Positions 38,104 through 46,779 of a DNA stretch of 64,000 nucleotides are shown here, piece by piece. Position 1 is the first letter of the stretch. Every line of letters begins with the position of its first letter. The notes below the pieces were generated by a model, which saw only the letters and a program-made list of their open reading frames with translations, did no database searches and was not told where the DNA came from. Source of the stretch: Acidianus sp. HS-5 (GTDB lineage Archaea > Thermoproteota > Thermoprotei_A > Sulfolobales > Sulfolobaceae). Where the stretch lies: assembly GCF_021655615.1 (NCBI RefSeq), contig NZ_AP025245.1, positions 2,418,001 to 2,482,000 on the forward strand, in the 5' to 3' direction. The translations under genes and the position numbers were made by a program.

Positions 38104-38716
38104 ATATTTATACGAAAGAAATTTATTTATATGTAAAGATATTTTATGGTTAATGTTCTATCACCATATGATATCTCTGTTTAGCGGATTTTAACTTTAC
38201 TCTCATAATACTAGTGTAAATCTGACTAAAAACACTCCTATCATATTTAGTTTCTAATTAGTTATATAAGGGCATTTACGCAATAGAAAAGTATATATGA
38301 TTCTATTATTCATATTATAATTTATTATACTATAAATATATAAAATAATTAGTTGATAATATTATCTCTTCGTTTACAAATCAATTCTACTAATCTTGTC
38401 TAGTTTTCCTAGTATGAAACCACACGTTATGTTATGCTAATTATAACTCATAACGATTACAATCTTAAGGACTAGTTGCTCAAAATTTTCAATGCATACT
38501 AACGTAAGATTAAGGCTTCTTTTATGTTACATTTAGGTCAGACTAATGGATTGTATAAGATACAAAATTTACGTCTATCTTAAAGGTAAAAATAGGTCCT
38601 AGAATGCAATCTCTTCAAACATAAAATTATACAATATATAGTAAAAATAGATTATATACTACTAAATAAATTATTTCGAATATTCTTAAATATAAAGATT
38701 TTTACTTAAACTCGAA
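38104..38716. other. Intergenic region between the divergent module A genes
   Basis: Bases 38104-38230 resemble 43086-43199 of copy B and hold the promoter of the small peptide gene. The remainder is AT-rich with no long frame, apart from the HTH-gene fragment at 38527-38596. CTTAAATATA about 26 nt before ATG 38717 is the likely MFS promoter. Confidence 0.5.
38527..38596 (+). pseudogene. Fragment of the HTH gene at 36874-37221
   Basis: The stretch aligns with 37138-37221: both contain ATGGATTGTATAAGATA followed by a YKIYAYLK-like coding segment and AAAAAYA(A)ATAG. The fragment lacks about 12 bases and has no open frame. It is a decayed copy on the same strand 1.3 kb downstream of the intact gene. 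Confidence 0.65.
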
Positions 38717-40099
38717 ATGAAGTTACTGGATGCATTCAAACCGCTCGATAATAAAAAGTTCAACATGTTCCACATAAAGGCATTATTCACTACTGGAATG
38801 GGAGTATTTACTGATGGCTACTTATTGTCATCAATAAGCTTGGTATTACTTGACATCTTGGGAACTTTCGGAATAAAAAAAGGGTGCAGTCTTTACGAAT
38901 TTTGGCTAGGAGTATTAACTGGAACAGTATTCATAGGTGCGGCATTGGGGGCACTATTATTCGGATATTTATCAAATAGAGGTAGAAAAACGTTCTATGG
39001 CATAGATGTTGCGTTAATGAGTATAGGTGCATTACTTCAAGCATTCGTTACTTCCCCCGCTGAACTTGCCGCAGTAAGGTTTTTAGTAGGAGTAGGAACT
39101 GGAGCAGACTATGTACTTTCACCGTTGATAATGGCTGAACACTCAAATGCAAAGGATAGAGGTAAATTAATTGCTTTAGGCTTTGGATTAATGTGGAGTT
39201 TAGGTGCAGTAACTGCCTCACTACTTTACCTAGCAATTTCGCCTTTAGTTTCTACTAACTTACTTTGGAGAATGATATTAGCCGCTGGTGCAATACCTGC
39301 TGCCTCAGTAATCTACTTGAGGAGAAAAGTTCCAGAGACTCCAAGATATTTATTAAGAATAAAAGGAGACAACGTTACATTTACGAAGGTGGTAAAAGAA
39401 ATAACTGGTAAAGCTCACGAAGTAAAGGAAAATTTAAAAGATTGTAACTCAATGCTCCAGTATTTTAAAAATGGAGGTCGTGTATTTGCAGTTGCAGCAG
39501 TATTATGGTTTCTCTTTGATCTCACAGGTTATGCTAACGGCCTTTTTGGGCCCACTTTAATTGCGAGATCTATAGGAATATATAATCCAGCAGTATTCTC
39601 CCTTATAATTTCAGCAGTATTCGGTTTTCCAGGCAAGGGATTCGGGATATCTACAATAGACAGATTCGGAAGAAAGCCACTGCAAAGTATAGGAGCCCTA
39701 GGAGAAGGAATATTCTTAGCTATATTTGCATTGCTTTTGCCCAGAGAAGCTTTCTTACCTGCAGGACTGCTCTTAATAATTTACGGTCTTCACGAATTTA
39801 CTGGTAGCTTCGGTCCTGGAATAATAAGTACAGCTGGAATGCTAGGAGTAGAATTAGCACCTACAAAGGTAAGGGGATTAGTTCAGGCAATAACAGTAGC
39901 CTCTGGAAGAACTGGAGCAGCTATTGCATCATTTGTGTTCCCAGTACTTTTCTTATCTGTAAGCAAGGAATTTGCAATGATGTTCTTTGCTATCTTAATG
40001 ATCATAGCGGCAGCATTAACGTGGTTCTTTGTACCGGAGACAAAGGCTAAACCCTTAGAAGAAGCAAGTATGGAAGAAAAAGAGGTAATAAGAAGTTAA
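38717..40099 (+). CDS. MFS transporter, sugar-porter-like
   Basis: The 460-residue protein has about 12 membrane helices. MFS marks are GYLSNRGRKTFYG between helices 2 and 3 (loop 2-3), RFLVGVGTGADYVLSPLIMAE in helix 4, VPETPRYLLR before the central loop, DRFGRKPLQSIG in loop 8-9 and FVPETKAKPLEE after helix 12. The D/R-GRK and PETK motifs point to the sugar/organic-acid porter branch; the substrate is unknown. The transcript is probably leaderless. A fragment of a second copy (helix 5 region) survives at 43200-43290. Confidence 0.88.
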   Translation: MKLLDAFKPLDNKKFNMFHIKALFTTGMGVFTDGYLLSSISLVLLDILGTFGIKKGCSLYEFWLGVLTGTVFIGAALGALLFGYLSNRGRKTFYGIDVALMSIGALLQAFVTSPAELAAVRFLVGVGTGADYVLSPLIMAEHSNAKDRGKLIALGFGLMWSLGAVTASLLYLAISPLVSTNLLWRMILAAGAIPAASVIYLRRKVPETPRYLLRIKGDNVTFTKVVKEITGKAHEVKENLKDCNSMLQYFKNGGRVFAVAAVLWFLFDLTGYANGLFGPTLIARSIGIYNPAVFSLIISAVFGFPGKGFGISTIDRFGRKPLQSIGALGEGIFLAIFALLLPREAFLPAGLLLIIYGLHEFTGSFGPGIISTAGMLGVELAPTKVRGLVQAITVASGRTGAAIASFVFPVLFLSVSKEFAMMFFAILMIIAAALTWFFVPETKAKPLEEASMEEKEVIRS

Positions 40100-40109
40100 T
40101 TTACTAATA

Positions 40110-40141
40110 TATCTAAAAAGAGAAATTTTTCTTCTTTTTAA
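40110..40141 (+). terminator. Possible terminator after the MFS gene
   Basis: AAAAAGAGAAA followed by TTTTTCTTCTTTTT forms an imperfect hairpin ending in T-runs, 10-40 nt after the stop codon. Confidence 0.35.
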
Positions 40142-40191
40142 AAGGTTAAAGTAAAGAAGAATATTAAATATTACATTTACATATTCTGGTA

Positions 40192-40638
40192 ATGATAAGC
40201 GATCCTATTTCCTTGTTAAAGTACGAGCATGCAATACTTAGAGTGAGATTTCAAACAGTAAGCCAATGCCTAAATTTTGAAGAGGGATGGAGAATACTAG
40301 AAAACGCCCACCAATTCATAATTAACTGGCACGCTAAAATAGAGGATAAATACGTTTTTCCAGTCCTTGAAGGTATGGGGATTAACGTGAAACCTTTATC
40401 TAACGACCATTTACTTATAGAAAAGTACGGTAATTCAGTACTTAAGGAGAGAAGAAGAGATTGGGCGGAAAGGTATATAAGGATAGTCATTGATCATAAT
40501 CTCAATGAGGAGAAGATCTTTCCTAAGAAATTAAATGATGAGATAATGGAGAAGATTATTGTCGATATGAAGAATTATCAAGGTTATTTCGAGTTTACCG
40601 GCCTTGATGAGTACGATCTTAACTTTCATGCTTATTAA
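40192..40638 (+). CDS. Hemerythrin-like HHE-domain protein
   Basis: The 148-residue helical protein has spaced metal ligands: [27 protein letters not shown] (given as ENAHQF and WHAKIEDKY), SNDHLLIE and [12 protein letters not shown]. These fit the HHE cation-binding (hemerythrin-like) fold with a di-iron site. It could sense or handle oxygen, NO or iron. It converges on an HTH_10 regulator with a 20-bp overlap. The 92-bp upstream gap contains AT-rich promoter candidates. Confidence 0.82.
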   Translation: MISDPISLLKYEHAILRVRFQTVSQCLNFEEGWRILENAHQFIINWHAKIEDKYVFPVLEGMGINVKPLSNDHLLIEKYGNSVLKERRRDWAERYIRIVIDHNLNEEKIFPKKLNDEIMEKIIVDMKNYQGYFEFTGLDEYDLNFHAY

Positions 40639-41236
40639 GATAATATTTTACAACTTTTCTTAACGCCCTACGTAAGATCTCATCTAAGGTTGGAGCAGAA
40701 ATTCCTAGTTTTTCCGCCAATTGGCTTAATGAAATTTTTCTATCGTCGTCAAAGTAACCTAATTTGTATGCCAGTTTAAGTATTTCAATTTGCCTTTCAG
40801 TTAACGCCGTATCTGAAATTTCAGAGACGTCAATTACAGTTACCTTTACGTCATTCTGTATAAGGCTAGAGAGAAATTCCTTGAGTGATGAATTATTAGG
40901 TACAAGTAAAGTGTATATAAGAGTCCTCTCCTTAACTACTCTAATTTTTTCAACTACAACGTCTGAAGTATAAAGGATTTTACAAACTGTACAGCCGTTA
41001 GTTCTAACCCAAACTTTATTGTTAGATAACCTCAAAACCTTGACTGCGTTTCCCTTAAGTTTTTGCACATCATTCTTATCCACTTCCTTCTCAAATTGTA
41101 CTATATGATCAGTGATCTGCTCTCCCAATTTTACGTTCTCTACGCTCGCCTTTAATCCGCTTGAGGATATAATCCGCATTACTTCACAAGGATGATCCTC
41201 TACTAAAACAGTAACCTCAAATGGAGTCTTATGCAT
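40619..41236 (-). CDS. HTH_10 (bacterio-opsin activator-like) regulator
   Basis: The product (205 residues from ATG 41236) ends in the HTH_10 domain: [20 protein letters not shown], then [20 protein letters not shown]. The N-terminal sensor region contains [11 protein letters not shown], a CxxC pair that might bind metal or respond to redox state. ATG 41236 overlaps the DUF488 stop by 8 bp and is preferred to ATG 41257. It probably regulates genes nearby, perhaps the convergent hemerythrin-like gene; this is inference. Confidence 0.78.
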   Translation of the reverse strand: MHKTPFEVTVLVEDHPCEVMRIISSSGLKASVENVKLGEQITDHIVQFEKEVDKNDVQKLKGNAVKVLRLSNNKVWVRTNGCTVCKILYTSDVVVEKIRVVKERTLIYTLLVPNNSSLKEFLSSLIQNDVKVTVIDVSEISDTALTERQIEILKLAYKLGYFDDDRKISLSQLAEKLGISAPTLDEILRRALRKVVKYYLNKHES

Positions 41237-41597
41237 TATTATACTCTTGCCTCTCACTTTTTAATTTATTCTCTAGGTATTCTTTCAACGCTACTGCATT
41301 ATTATAAGGAGATTTGGCAGAATAAAGTAAAGTAACGTTATTACCTTTCTTAATAATTTGTAATAATACCTCAACTTTAGGGTTTTTATCCAATTCGTCA
41401 AAATACCTCCTCTTAAATTCCTCCCACTTTGAAGAATCATGATTAAACCACACCCTTAACTCGTCACTAGGTGCTATGTCCCTAAGCCAAACATCTACCT
41501 TTTCCTTTTTAATGCCTCTAGGCCAAAGCCTATCTACTAATATCCTAACTCCGTCATCCTTCTCTATAGGTTCATAAACTCTTTTTACCTTTATCAT
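41229..41597 (-). CDS. DUF488 family protein
   Basis: The 122-residue protein has the DUF488 pattern: [42 protein letters not shown] and [21 protein letters not shown]. The family is widespread and uncharacterised; TLLYSAK resembles a phosphate-binding strand-loop. It is the first gene of a two-gene operon with the HTH_10 regulator. TATA-like sequence TTAGTATTAA lies upstream on the plus strand near 41612. Confidence 0.85.
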   Translation of the reverse strand: MIKVKRVYEPIEKDDGVRILVDRLWPRGIKKEKVDVWLRDIAPSDELRVWFNHDSSKWEEFKRRYFDELDKNPKVEVLLQIIKKGNNVTLLYSAKSPYNNAVALKEYLENKLKSERQEYNNA

Positions 41598-41903
41598 ACG
41601 TGATACTTCTTGTTAGTATTAATAAGGAGAGATCCTAATAGGTTAGGTTGTTATATACTTTTACAGAATGTCATCGTTAGACTTTCCGTTTTGTCCCAGA
41701 GGAAAAGAATATGGGAGAATGAAGTAATGCCCAGCGGCTATAGAGCTACTGTACTTCCCTTCATTTATAATTAGGATAGTATACATATTAGCTCTTTCAC
41801 TAGTATGATACTTAATTGATACTTATGAATATAGCTTAACATACTTGGCTGTAGGAATACTTTTGTCAGAAAAGATAATATCTCACTAAGACTATAAATA
41901 TAA
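41598..41903. other. Intergenic region without supported gene
   Basis: A 19-codon frame opens at ATG 41669 (MSSLDFPFCPRGKEYGRMK) and continues past its stop as PAAIELLYFPSFIIR, which looks like a fragment of a decayed gene, family unknown. Nothing else is seen. Confidence 0.35.
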
Positions 41904-42284
41904 TTAGACTATAGCTAGTAAGCCATTTTCATCAAACTGATAGAGCTTTGGCTTATATTTTATTATAGCATAAATTAATACTAAAACATAAACTAGTAAC
42001 ATGGATAAATAAATTAAACCAGCTATGAATGTTGGCACTTGAGGTGGCGAAACTATTCCTATATCAAGAAGCATAATAATAGTTATTAATGTAAAGAAAT
42101 AAATACATTATTTAATTATTAACCTATATTTAAACAATATATCAATTATAGTTATAACTAATGGAATTAAAATTCCGTTAGAATATCTACATTACCAAAT
42201 AATAATGTTAATATATCAGCCGAAATATACACTTGCTAGTAACAAAATATATCTCCCATATATTTTATCATAATACTTTTCCAT
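41904..42284 (-). pseudogene. Small membrane protein remnant (module copy B)
   Basis: The start MEKYYDKIYGRYILLL follows a GGTGATC ribosome binding site, exactly as in copy A, but stop codons and frameshifts follow within 25 codons. The C-terminal part (VLVLIYAIIKYKPKLYQFD) is still readable. The protein is the decayed paralogue of the frameshifted gene at 37570-37996. Confidence 0.75.
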
Positions 42285-42307
42285 TTTTGATCACCAGCAG
42301 TAATCTT

Positions 42308-42760
42308 TCATTTTAATAGCTTCTTTTCATAAGATAACGATAAAAATAGACCAATAAGTAAGGCGTAAGATAAGATATTAGTTAATAGGGTATATTTTTC
42401 ATTTTGTAGTAAAGTAATGATATTAACGATGACGTAACCTACCATAAATACCGACTGTAGAATTTCATATTTATTTATAATTAAATTCGCATTATATTTT
42501 TTAACCATATATGATGATATCACAGCATATATAATAACCGCTAATATAAAACCTAAAACGTAAGGTGAAGTTAAAAATGCGGTAGAGTACATGAGTACAA
42601 GAGATACTAGTAGTAGTATTACAGAATTAACAGCCATAAATAAGGTATAAATTTTATATTTAGATATAATAAAATACGGCAAAAACGTCATAAAAGCCAA
42701 TAATATTAAATAAATGGAATATACAGCATAATTCGGAATTAATTGCCTAAAGAGTACCAT
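42308..42760 (-). CDS. Hypothetical membrane protein
   Basis: The 150-residue protein has five likely transmembrane helices, short loops and a KK-rich C-terminus (SYEKKLLK). No family is recognised. The gene lies inside module copy B, between the two halves of the small-peptide remnant, so it appears to have been inserted there or lost from copy A. Its frame is intact, unlike its neighbours, which hints that it may be functional. Confidence 0.5.
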   Translation of the reverse strand: MVLFRQLIPNYAVYSIYLILLAFMTFLPYFIISKYKIYTLFMAVNSVILLLVSLVLMYSTAFLTSPYVLGFILAVIIYAVISSYMVKKYNANLIINKYEILQSVFMVGYVIVNIITLLQNEKYTLLTNILSYALLIGLFLSLSYEKKLLK

Positions 42761-43007
42761 AAAAATTGATACTATACCTTATATTATAATAATTGGAAGA
42801 TAATAGTGCGTGCATATTCTGGAAATAGCTTCATAAGATGGCATCTCTTATCACCTTCCTACTCCGTTACTTGAATAATTATTTATAGTAAGGGAGTTTA
42901 TATGTTCTTTAGTAATTTGAGTCATTCAATAAGAGTACTGATGCGTAGTTCAAAGGTTCTGTAAGCCTCGAAGAATTGGCTGAGGAACTGGCTAAAGCAT
43001 TTACATG
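42761..43007. other. Intergenic stretch inside module copy B
   Basis: No complete gene. On the plus strand, bases 42958-43008 read SVSLEELAEELAKAFTC and stop, a helical coding-like fragment without a start; origin unknown. Confidence 0.35.
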
Positions 43008-43085
43008 TTAAATACCTATACCATTTATCATAGTTTCAGCAGACAATAGTAATATAAAAAATAACGTTATGCTCGTAATTTTTAT
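43008..43085 (-). pseudogene. Small membrane peptide remnant (copy B)
   Basis: The minus strand reads IKITSITLFFILLLSAETMINGIGI and stop, parallel to MKILGIMLL...PAETMIPP of copy A. The start ATG has become ATA and the tail is replaced after SAETMI. The original end (YCW and TGA) survives beyond the inserted membrane gene near 42290. Confidence 0.6.
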
Positions 43086-43199
43086 ATTTTTATGTGAAAA
43101 GAATTTCTTTGTATATAGTGAGATTTTATGCTTAATCGTCTGTCGCCAGTTACTATTTCCGTTTAGCTGGATTTTTTAACTCTCACAATACCAATGTAG

Positions 43200-43290
43200 A
43201 GCTTAGGAGCAGTAATTGCATCACGACTTTACTTAGATATCTCGCTTTTTATATCTTCCAATTTGCTTTGGAGAATAATATTAATTACTG
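43200..43290 (+). pseudogene. MFS transporter fragment (copy B)
   Basis: The stretch translates as SLGAVIASRLYLDI then SSNLLWRIIL, matching SLGAVTASLLYLAI and STNLLWRMIL of the MFS gene at 38717-40099. Everything before helix 5 and after this stretch is missing. It now forms the upstream region of the acetyltransferase gene. Confidence 0.75.
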
Positions 43291-43309
43291 TGCAGATGCA
43301 ACTCAAAAT

Positions 43310-44032
43310 GTGTACGTCCTAAAAGAGCTATTCTTAACAGACCCAATTAAGTTTGCTTTCGAAATTTATGATTCAGAGATTGACTACAAATTCACGGAGT
43401 TTAAAATAGTTAATGAAGGATATTTAATGATTTATAGGAAATTTAATCCTGTAACTATAATTCTTCATGCAGAAAAAGAATCTACAGTAACTGAACTCCT
43501 TTCATTAATAAGTGAGGATAAATTTGTATTATTTATAGAACCTAAGTGGAGGTACTTACTAAACTTTTCTAATATGAAGATATACCCAGAACTTATAATG
43601 ATTTGTAAAACTCCTAATATATTCAGAAGAGAAGGTGTAAGAAAACTTACAGTAGAGGATTCTGACCAGATAGTAGAGCTATACGAAAAAGATAGGGGAA
43701 GTTTTGTAACACAAATGTTAAGAGAAGGCAAAACAACCGCTTACGGCTTATTCTCAGGACATAAATTGGTCTCAGTCGCCTATACTTGGATAGAGACTAA
43801 AGATGCAGGTGTTATAGGAGGAGTATTAACTAAAGAAGAGTTTAGGAATAAAGGCTTCGCAACTTCAGTAGTATCTTCACTTACTGAAGATATAACTAGA
43901 AGGGGCAAGGTAGCGTCGCTCTACGTGAGAGAAGATAATGTTACAGCTATTCATGTTTATAAAAATATTGGGTTCACTGAATATTGGAAAAGGTTATGGG
44001 TATCTGTAAATACTGATGCAAAGCCGTTGTAA
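43310..44032 (+). CDS. GNAT-family N-acetyltransferase
   Basis: The product has 240 residues from GTG 43310. The C-terminal half is a GNAT fold: LTVEDSDQIVELYEKD, GGVLTKEEFRNKGFATSVV (motif A, R/Q-x-x-G-x-G/A) and LYVREDNVTAIHVYKNIGF (motif B). The N-terminal half is a substrate domain of unknown specificity. The longer frame from ATG 43268 starts inside the MFS fragment, so I chose GTG; the AT-rich ATATTAAT about 26-30 nt before it came from the fragment and may be a captured promoter. Confidence 0.78.
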   Translation: MYVLKELFLTDPIKFAFEIYDSEIDYKFTEFKIVNEGYLMIYRKFNPVTIILHAEKESTVTELLSLISEDKFVLFIEPKWRYLLNFSNMKIYPELIMICKTPNIFRREGVRKLTVEDSDQIVELYEKDRGSFVTQMLREGKTTAYGLFSGHKLVSVAYTWIETKDAGVIGGVLTKEEFRNKGFATSVVSSLTEDITRRGKVASLYVREDNVTAIHVYKNIGFTEYWKRLWVSVNTDAKPL

Positions 44033-44043
44033 AACGCATGAGT

Positions 44044-44394
44044 TCAGAAACTGATACTTTCTATTTTTAGATTTTCCTCCACTTTCCTGATTGACTCGAA
44101 GCCCTTATCATTAGTTACTACAATCATATTACGATTTATTGCAATCGAAGCCAGAATTATATCGACTACATTAACTGGTTCTCCTATTTTCCTCAATTTT
44201 ATCATAATCTTAATCGCTAGCTCGTAATCATCTTTACTTGGATAAATTACAATAAGTTTATCACCAAGCTTGAGAATTGGAGGATACTCAATAACGTTTA
44301 AAATGCTAGTAATGACATGATTTAATCTAGATAATAATACCCTATTTTTATAAATTTCTATTAGAGTGTTTGTATCGTAGATTTTCTTTTCAAT
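44044..44394 (-). CDS. vapC: VapC-like PIN-domain toxin (start unclear)
   Basis: This frame, found by translation, gives KIYDTNTLIEIYKNR, then GEPVNVVDIILASIAI and IVVTNDKGFESI. The acidic residues (YDTN, the Glu and Asp in the second segment, and TND) are the PIN active site of a ribonuclease. The frame has no ATG, GTG or TTG before KIYDTN; it begins after TGA and offers only ATT (44394-44392). One extra A in the A-run near 44384 would restore a TTG start. It overlaps the VapB-like antitoxin gene by 34 bp. Confidence 0.72.
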   Translation of the reverse strand: MEKKIYDTNTLIEIYKNRVLLSRLNHVITSILNVIEYPPILKLGDKLIVIYPSKDDYELAIKIMIKLRKIGEPVNVVDIILASIAINRNMIVVTNDKGFESIRKVEENLKIESISF

Positions 44395-44621
44395 TCCTTC
44401 TGAAATTCTTCTTCACCTTGAGGAGACTCTATGCTTATATCGTTTTCATTAATTCCTAACTGTCTGAGCTTGTCAATAATTTCACTACCCGTACTAGTAT
44501 TCTCCACTTTTTCCAACTCTTCCCTAATTGCGTTCCTAATAATCTCACTCCAGTTAATCTCCTTATGCTTTCTCATTTTCTCATAGAGCTCTTCTGGTAC
44601 TTTTACTGTTATGATCTTCAT
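44361..44621 (-). CDS. vapB: VapB-like ribbon-helix-helix antitoxin
   Basis: The protein of 86 residues begins MKIITVKVPEELYEKMRKH, with helix INWSEIIRNAIREELEKVE; this is the ribbon-helix-helix plan. The C-terminal tail (NENDISIESPQGEEEF) would wrap the toxin. ATG 44621 is preferred over ATG 44687 because the extra N-terminus is hydrophobic and a TATA element lies 24 nt before 44621. Confidence 0.78.
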   Translation of the reverse strand: MKIITVKVPEELYEKMRKHKEINWSEIIRNAIREELEKVENTSTGSEIIDKLRQLGINENDISIESPQGEEEFQKELKRKSTIQTL

Positions 44622-44633
44622 AAGATATACCTG

Positions 44634-44649
44634 TATATACAAGTATATA
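44634..44649. promoter_or_regulatory. Palindromic operator/TATA of the vapBC genes
   Basis: TATATAC-AA-GTATATA is an inverted repeat with a 2-bp spacer; a third similar unit (GATATACC) is at 44625-44632. It covers the TATA position of vapB, so it is well placed for autorepression by the VapB dimer. Confidence 0.5.
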
Positions 44650-45098
44650 TTAGCTATTACCCCGGCTAATGATATAATTATGGTCAAAGTTTCACTTAAT
44701 CATTTATTAACAAGACCCAAAATTGTGATACCAAGTTCAGAATAACTGTTATCTCTATATAAGGAAATAACGATACTCCAAAGCACAAAGCAATAATTAG
44801 CCCCTATAGTATTCCTATAGCTATACCTTGAGCACTTCTCATTCCAAGTACAATCATTCTATCCTTAGATATTGTAGGTTATTAAAAACTCTTCTGCTAT
44901 TATTGGAATAGCAATTAATATCATTGTAGCTTCTAATGAAGAGATACCCGGAGGAAGAGAAAATTACTAACCTAGATTATTTTAATGACTAGGTTTGAGG
45001 CTTTTTCACGACTATTCAATTATTTAATACTATCTGGAAGTTCAGAAATGTAAACTACTTTTGATATTTATATGCCTCAAATGAGATAACTACTTGAG
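44650..45098. other. Intergenic region with a possible membrane-protein remnant
   Basis: No intact gene was found. The minus strand holds decayed membrane-protein-like coding at about 44750-44960. ATTTATATG at about 45065-45073 is a TATA candidate for the gene at 45099. Confidence 0.4.
44865..44960 (-). pseudogene. Possible remnant of a polytopic membrane protein
   Basis: The minus strand reads LPPGISSLEATMILIAIPII and continues AEEFLITYNI to a stop; beyond it another frame gives MRSAQGIAIGIL and LCFGVSLFPYIEI. PPGISSLEA recalls the PGG-x-G-x-x-E loop of UPF0104-type flippase-like proteins. It is weak and could be chance. Confidence 0.3.
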
Positions 45099-45443
45099 AT
45101 GTCATACGAAATTATTAAGGATCCTTTAATTAGAGGTATTTTAGCACTTACTATTATATTTATTGCAGTATTAATTGCATTACTGGCAATAGATATATAC
45201 TTATCAGTAATAGAGGGTAAGCTTATAATTAGTGGAGTTACGAGAATTTCAGATCTTTTTGGTTACATCATAACAGGGGTCTTAATCTTAGGCTGGGGTT
45301 TCTTTGTCCCAATATATTTTGCATCTAAGGGTTGGTCAAAGAGATATATACCTCGTGATATTGCAGAAGCTATAGATATGTATTATAGAGGCTTACTTAG
45401 TAGGGACGAGCTTATTCAAATTATTGATAGATATAAGCATTAA
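45099..45443 (+). CDS. Hypothetical membrane protein with SHOCT-like tail
   Basis: The 114-residue protein has two transmembrane helices (about residues 12-36 and 52-74) and a soluble tail (IAEAIDMYYRGLLSRDELIQIIDRYK) that resembles short C-terminal SHOCT-type domains. No function is known. It is followed by the interrupted ATPase gene on the same strand. Confidence 0.6.
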   Translation: MSYEIIKDPLIRGILALTIIFIAVLIALLAIDIYLSVIEGKLIISGVTRISDLFGYIITGVLILGWGFFVPIYFASKGWSKRYIPRDIAEAIDMYYRGLLSRDELIQIIDRYKH

Positions 45444-45525
45444 ATGAAAACAATCAAATTAATAACGTAATTACGAGACAAAACTGGTCAGAAAGAGACT
45501 TATTTTTTCCTGAAGATATACTTTC

Positions 45526-46779
45526 GTGGAAAAGTTTAAGAGTGTAATAGCAGAATGGCTCACTTCACAACTACCCAAAGTTGTAGAGAGAGATATATCC
45601 CTACCCTTAGACAGGGACTATATTATTACCGTAACTGGAGGCAGAAGAAGCGGAAAGACATTTTTACTTTACCAAACTATTCAAGAAATACTCAAACGAG
45701 GTATTGCGTCAAAAGATGAAATCCTTTACATAGACTTTGAAGATTATAGACTGAAAGGGGTTTCTGTAGATGACCTAGATAAAAGTCTAGTCTCCTTCAC
45801 GGAATTAACGGGCAAACAGCCTAAATATTTATTCCTAGATGAGATACAAAACGTTAAGGGTTACGGTAGCTGGTTTAGGAAAAAGATTAACGCTAGAGTT
45901 TACTTATCGGGTTCATCGTAACAGTTAACACCACTAAACATTGCAGAGGAATTGAGAGGTAGGAGTATAAACTACGAAGTTTATCCCCTGTCATTTAAGG
46001 AGTTTTTAAGGTTTAAGGGAGTTACATATAATCCTCTTATTGTATATACTTCCCAACGGGGTATAATACTTTCTACGCTGAGAGAATACTTATATTACGG
46101 ATCTTACCCTGCAGTAGTTCTTGAAAAAGAAGACAGGATAAGGCTTTTACAATCATACTTTGATTCAGTAATAGTAAGGGATCTTTCTATCGTGACACCG
46201 AATATAGCAGAAACTTTTTCAACCTATCTGGTCTCCAATTATTCCAATTTAATAACTATAAACAAAGTGTACAATTATTTGAGAAGCCTTGGAATTAAAA
46301 TAGGTAAAGAGACTGTTCTAGAGCTATTCTCAAAAGCTAGAGAAACTTATTTCTCCTTTCTAGTTGAGGAATTTGAAAAGAGTGAAAGTAAAAGAAAGGT
46401 AAACCCTAAGAAACTTTACATAATAGATACAGGATATTCAACAGCCTTAGGTTACGAATTCTCTATATCTAGGGCAATGGAAAATGCTGTATTTATAGAG
46501 CTCTTAAGGAGAGGTTACAAGGAGATATATTACTGGAAAGGAAAGAGAGAAGTTGATTTTGTAATAAGCAAGAATTTTACTCCTACCACGTTAATCCAAG
46601 TAACTTATGCAAATGATAAAATAGAGGAAAGAGAAACTGAAGGAATTCTTGAAGCAAAAGCGGAGTTGAAAGTTGATAATTCCCTAATTATAACCTGGGA
46701 TTATGAGGGAGAAATTAATGGAATAAAGGCTTTACCGTTATGGAAATGGTTACTTGAGCTTAATCCAAAACAAGAGTAG
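45526..46779 (+). pseudogene. AAA-type ATPase (DUF4143 family) with in-frame stop
   Basis: The ATPase domain has Walker A GGRRSGKTF (about residues 38-46), Walker B YLFLDEIQ and a YLSGSS sensor segment; then comes TAA at 45919-45921. The same frame continues QLTPLNIAEELRGRSINYEVYPLSFKEFL to 46779 with the C-terminal nuclease-like DUF4143 region (YYWKGKREVDFVI). Only this one stop breaks an otherwise complete 417-codon gene. It could be a fresh nonsense mutation, a sequencing error, or read-through. Such ATPases are common as solitary accessory genes in Sulfolobales. Confidence 0.82.

Noticed and set aside
37222..38716. Insertion sequence or transposase gene
   Set aside because: No transposase motif was found in any frame; the decay is explained better by duplication and deletion of local genes.
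41669..41728. 19-codon frame MSSLDFPFCPRGKEYGRMK
   Set aside because: Too short, no well-placed promoter, and no known family; mentioned only as a possible relic.
43268..43309. ATG 43268 as start of the acetyltransferase
   Set aside because: These 14 codons lie mostly in a fragment of the MFS transporter read in another frame; GTG 43310 is more likely.
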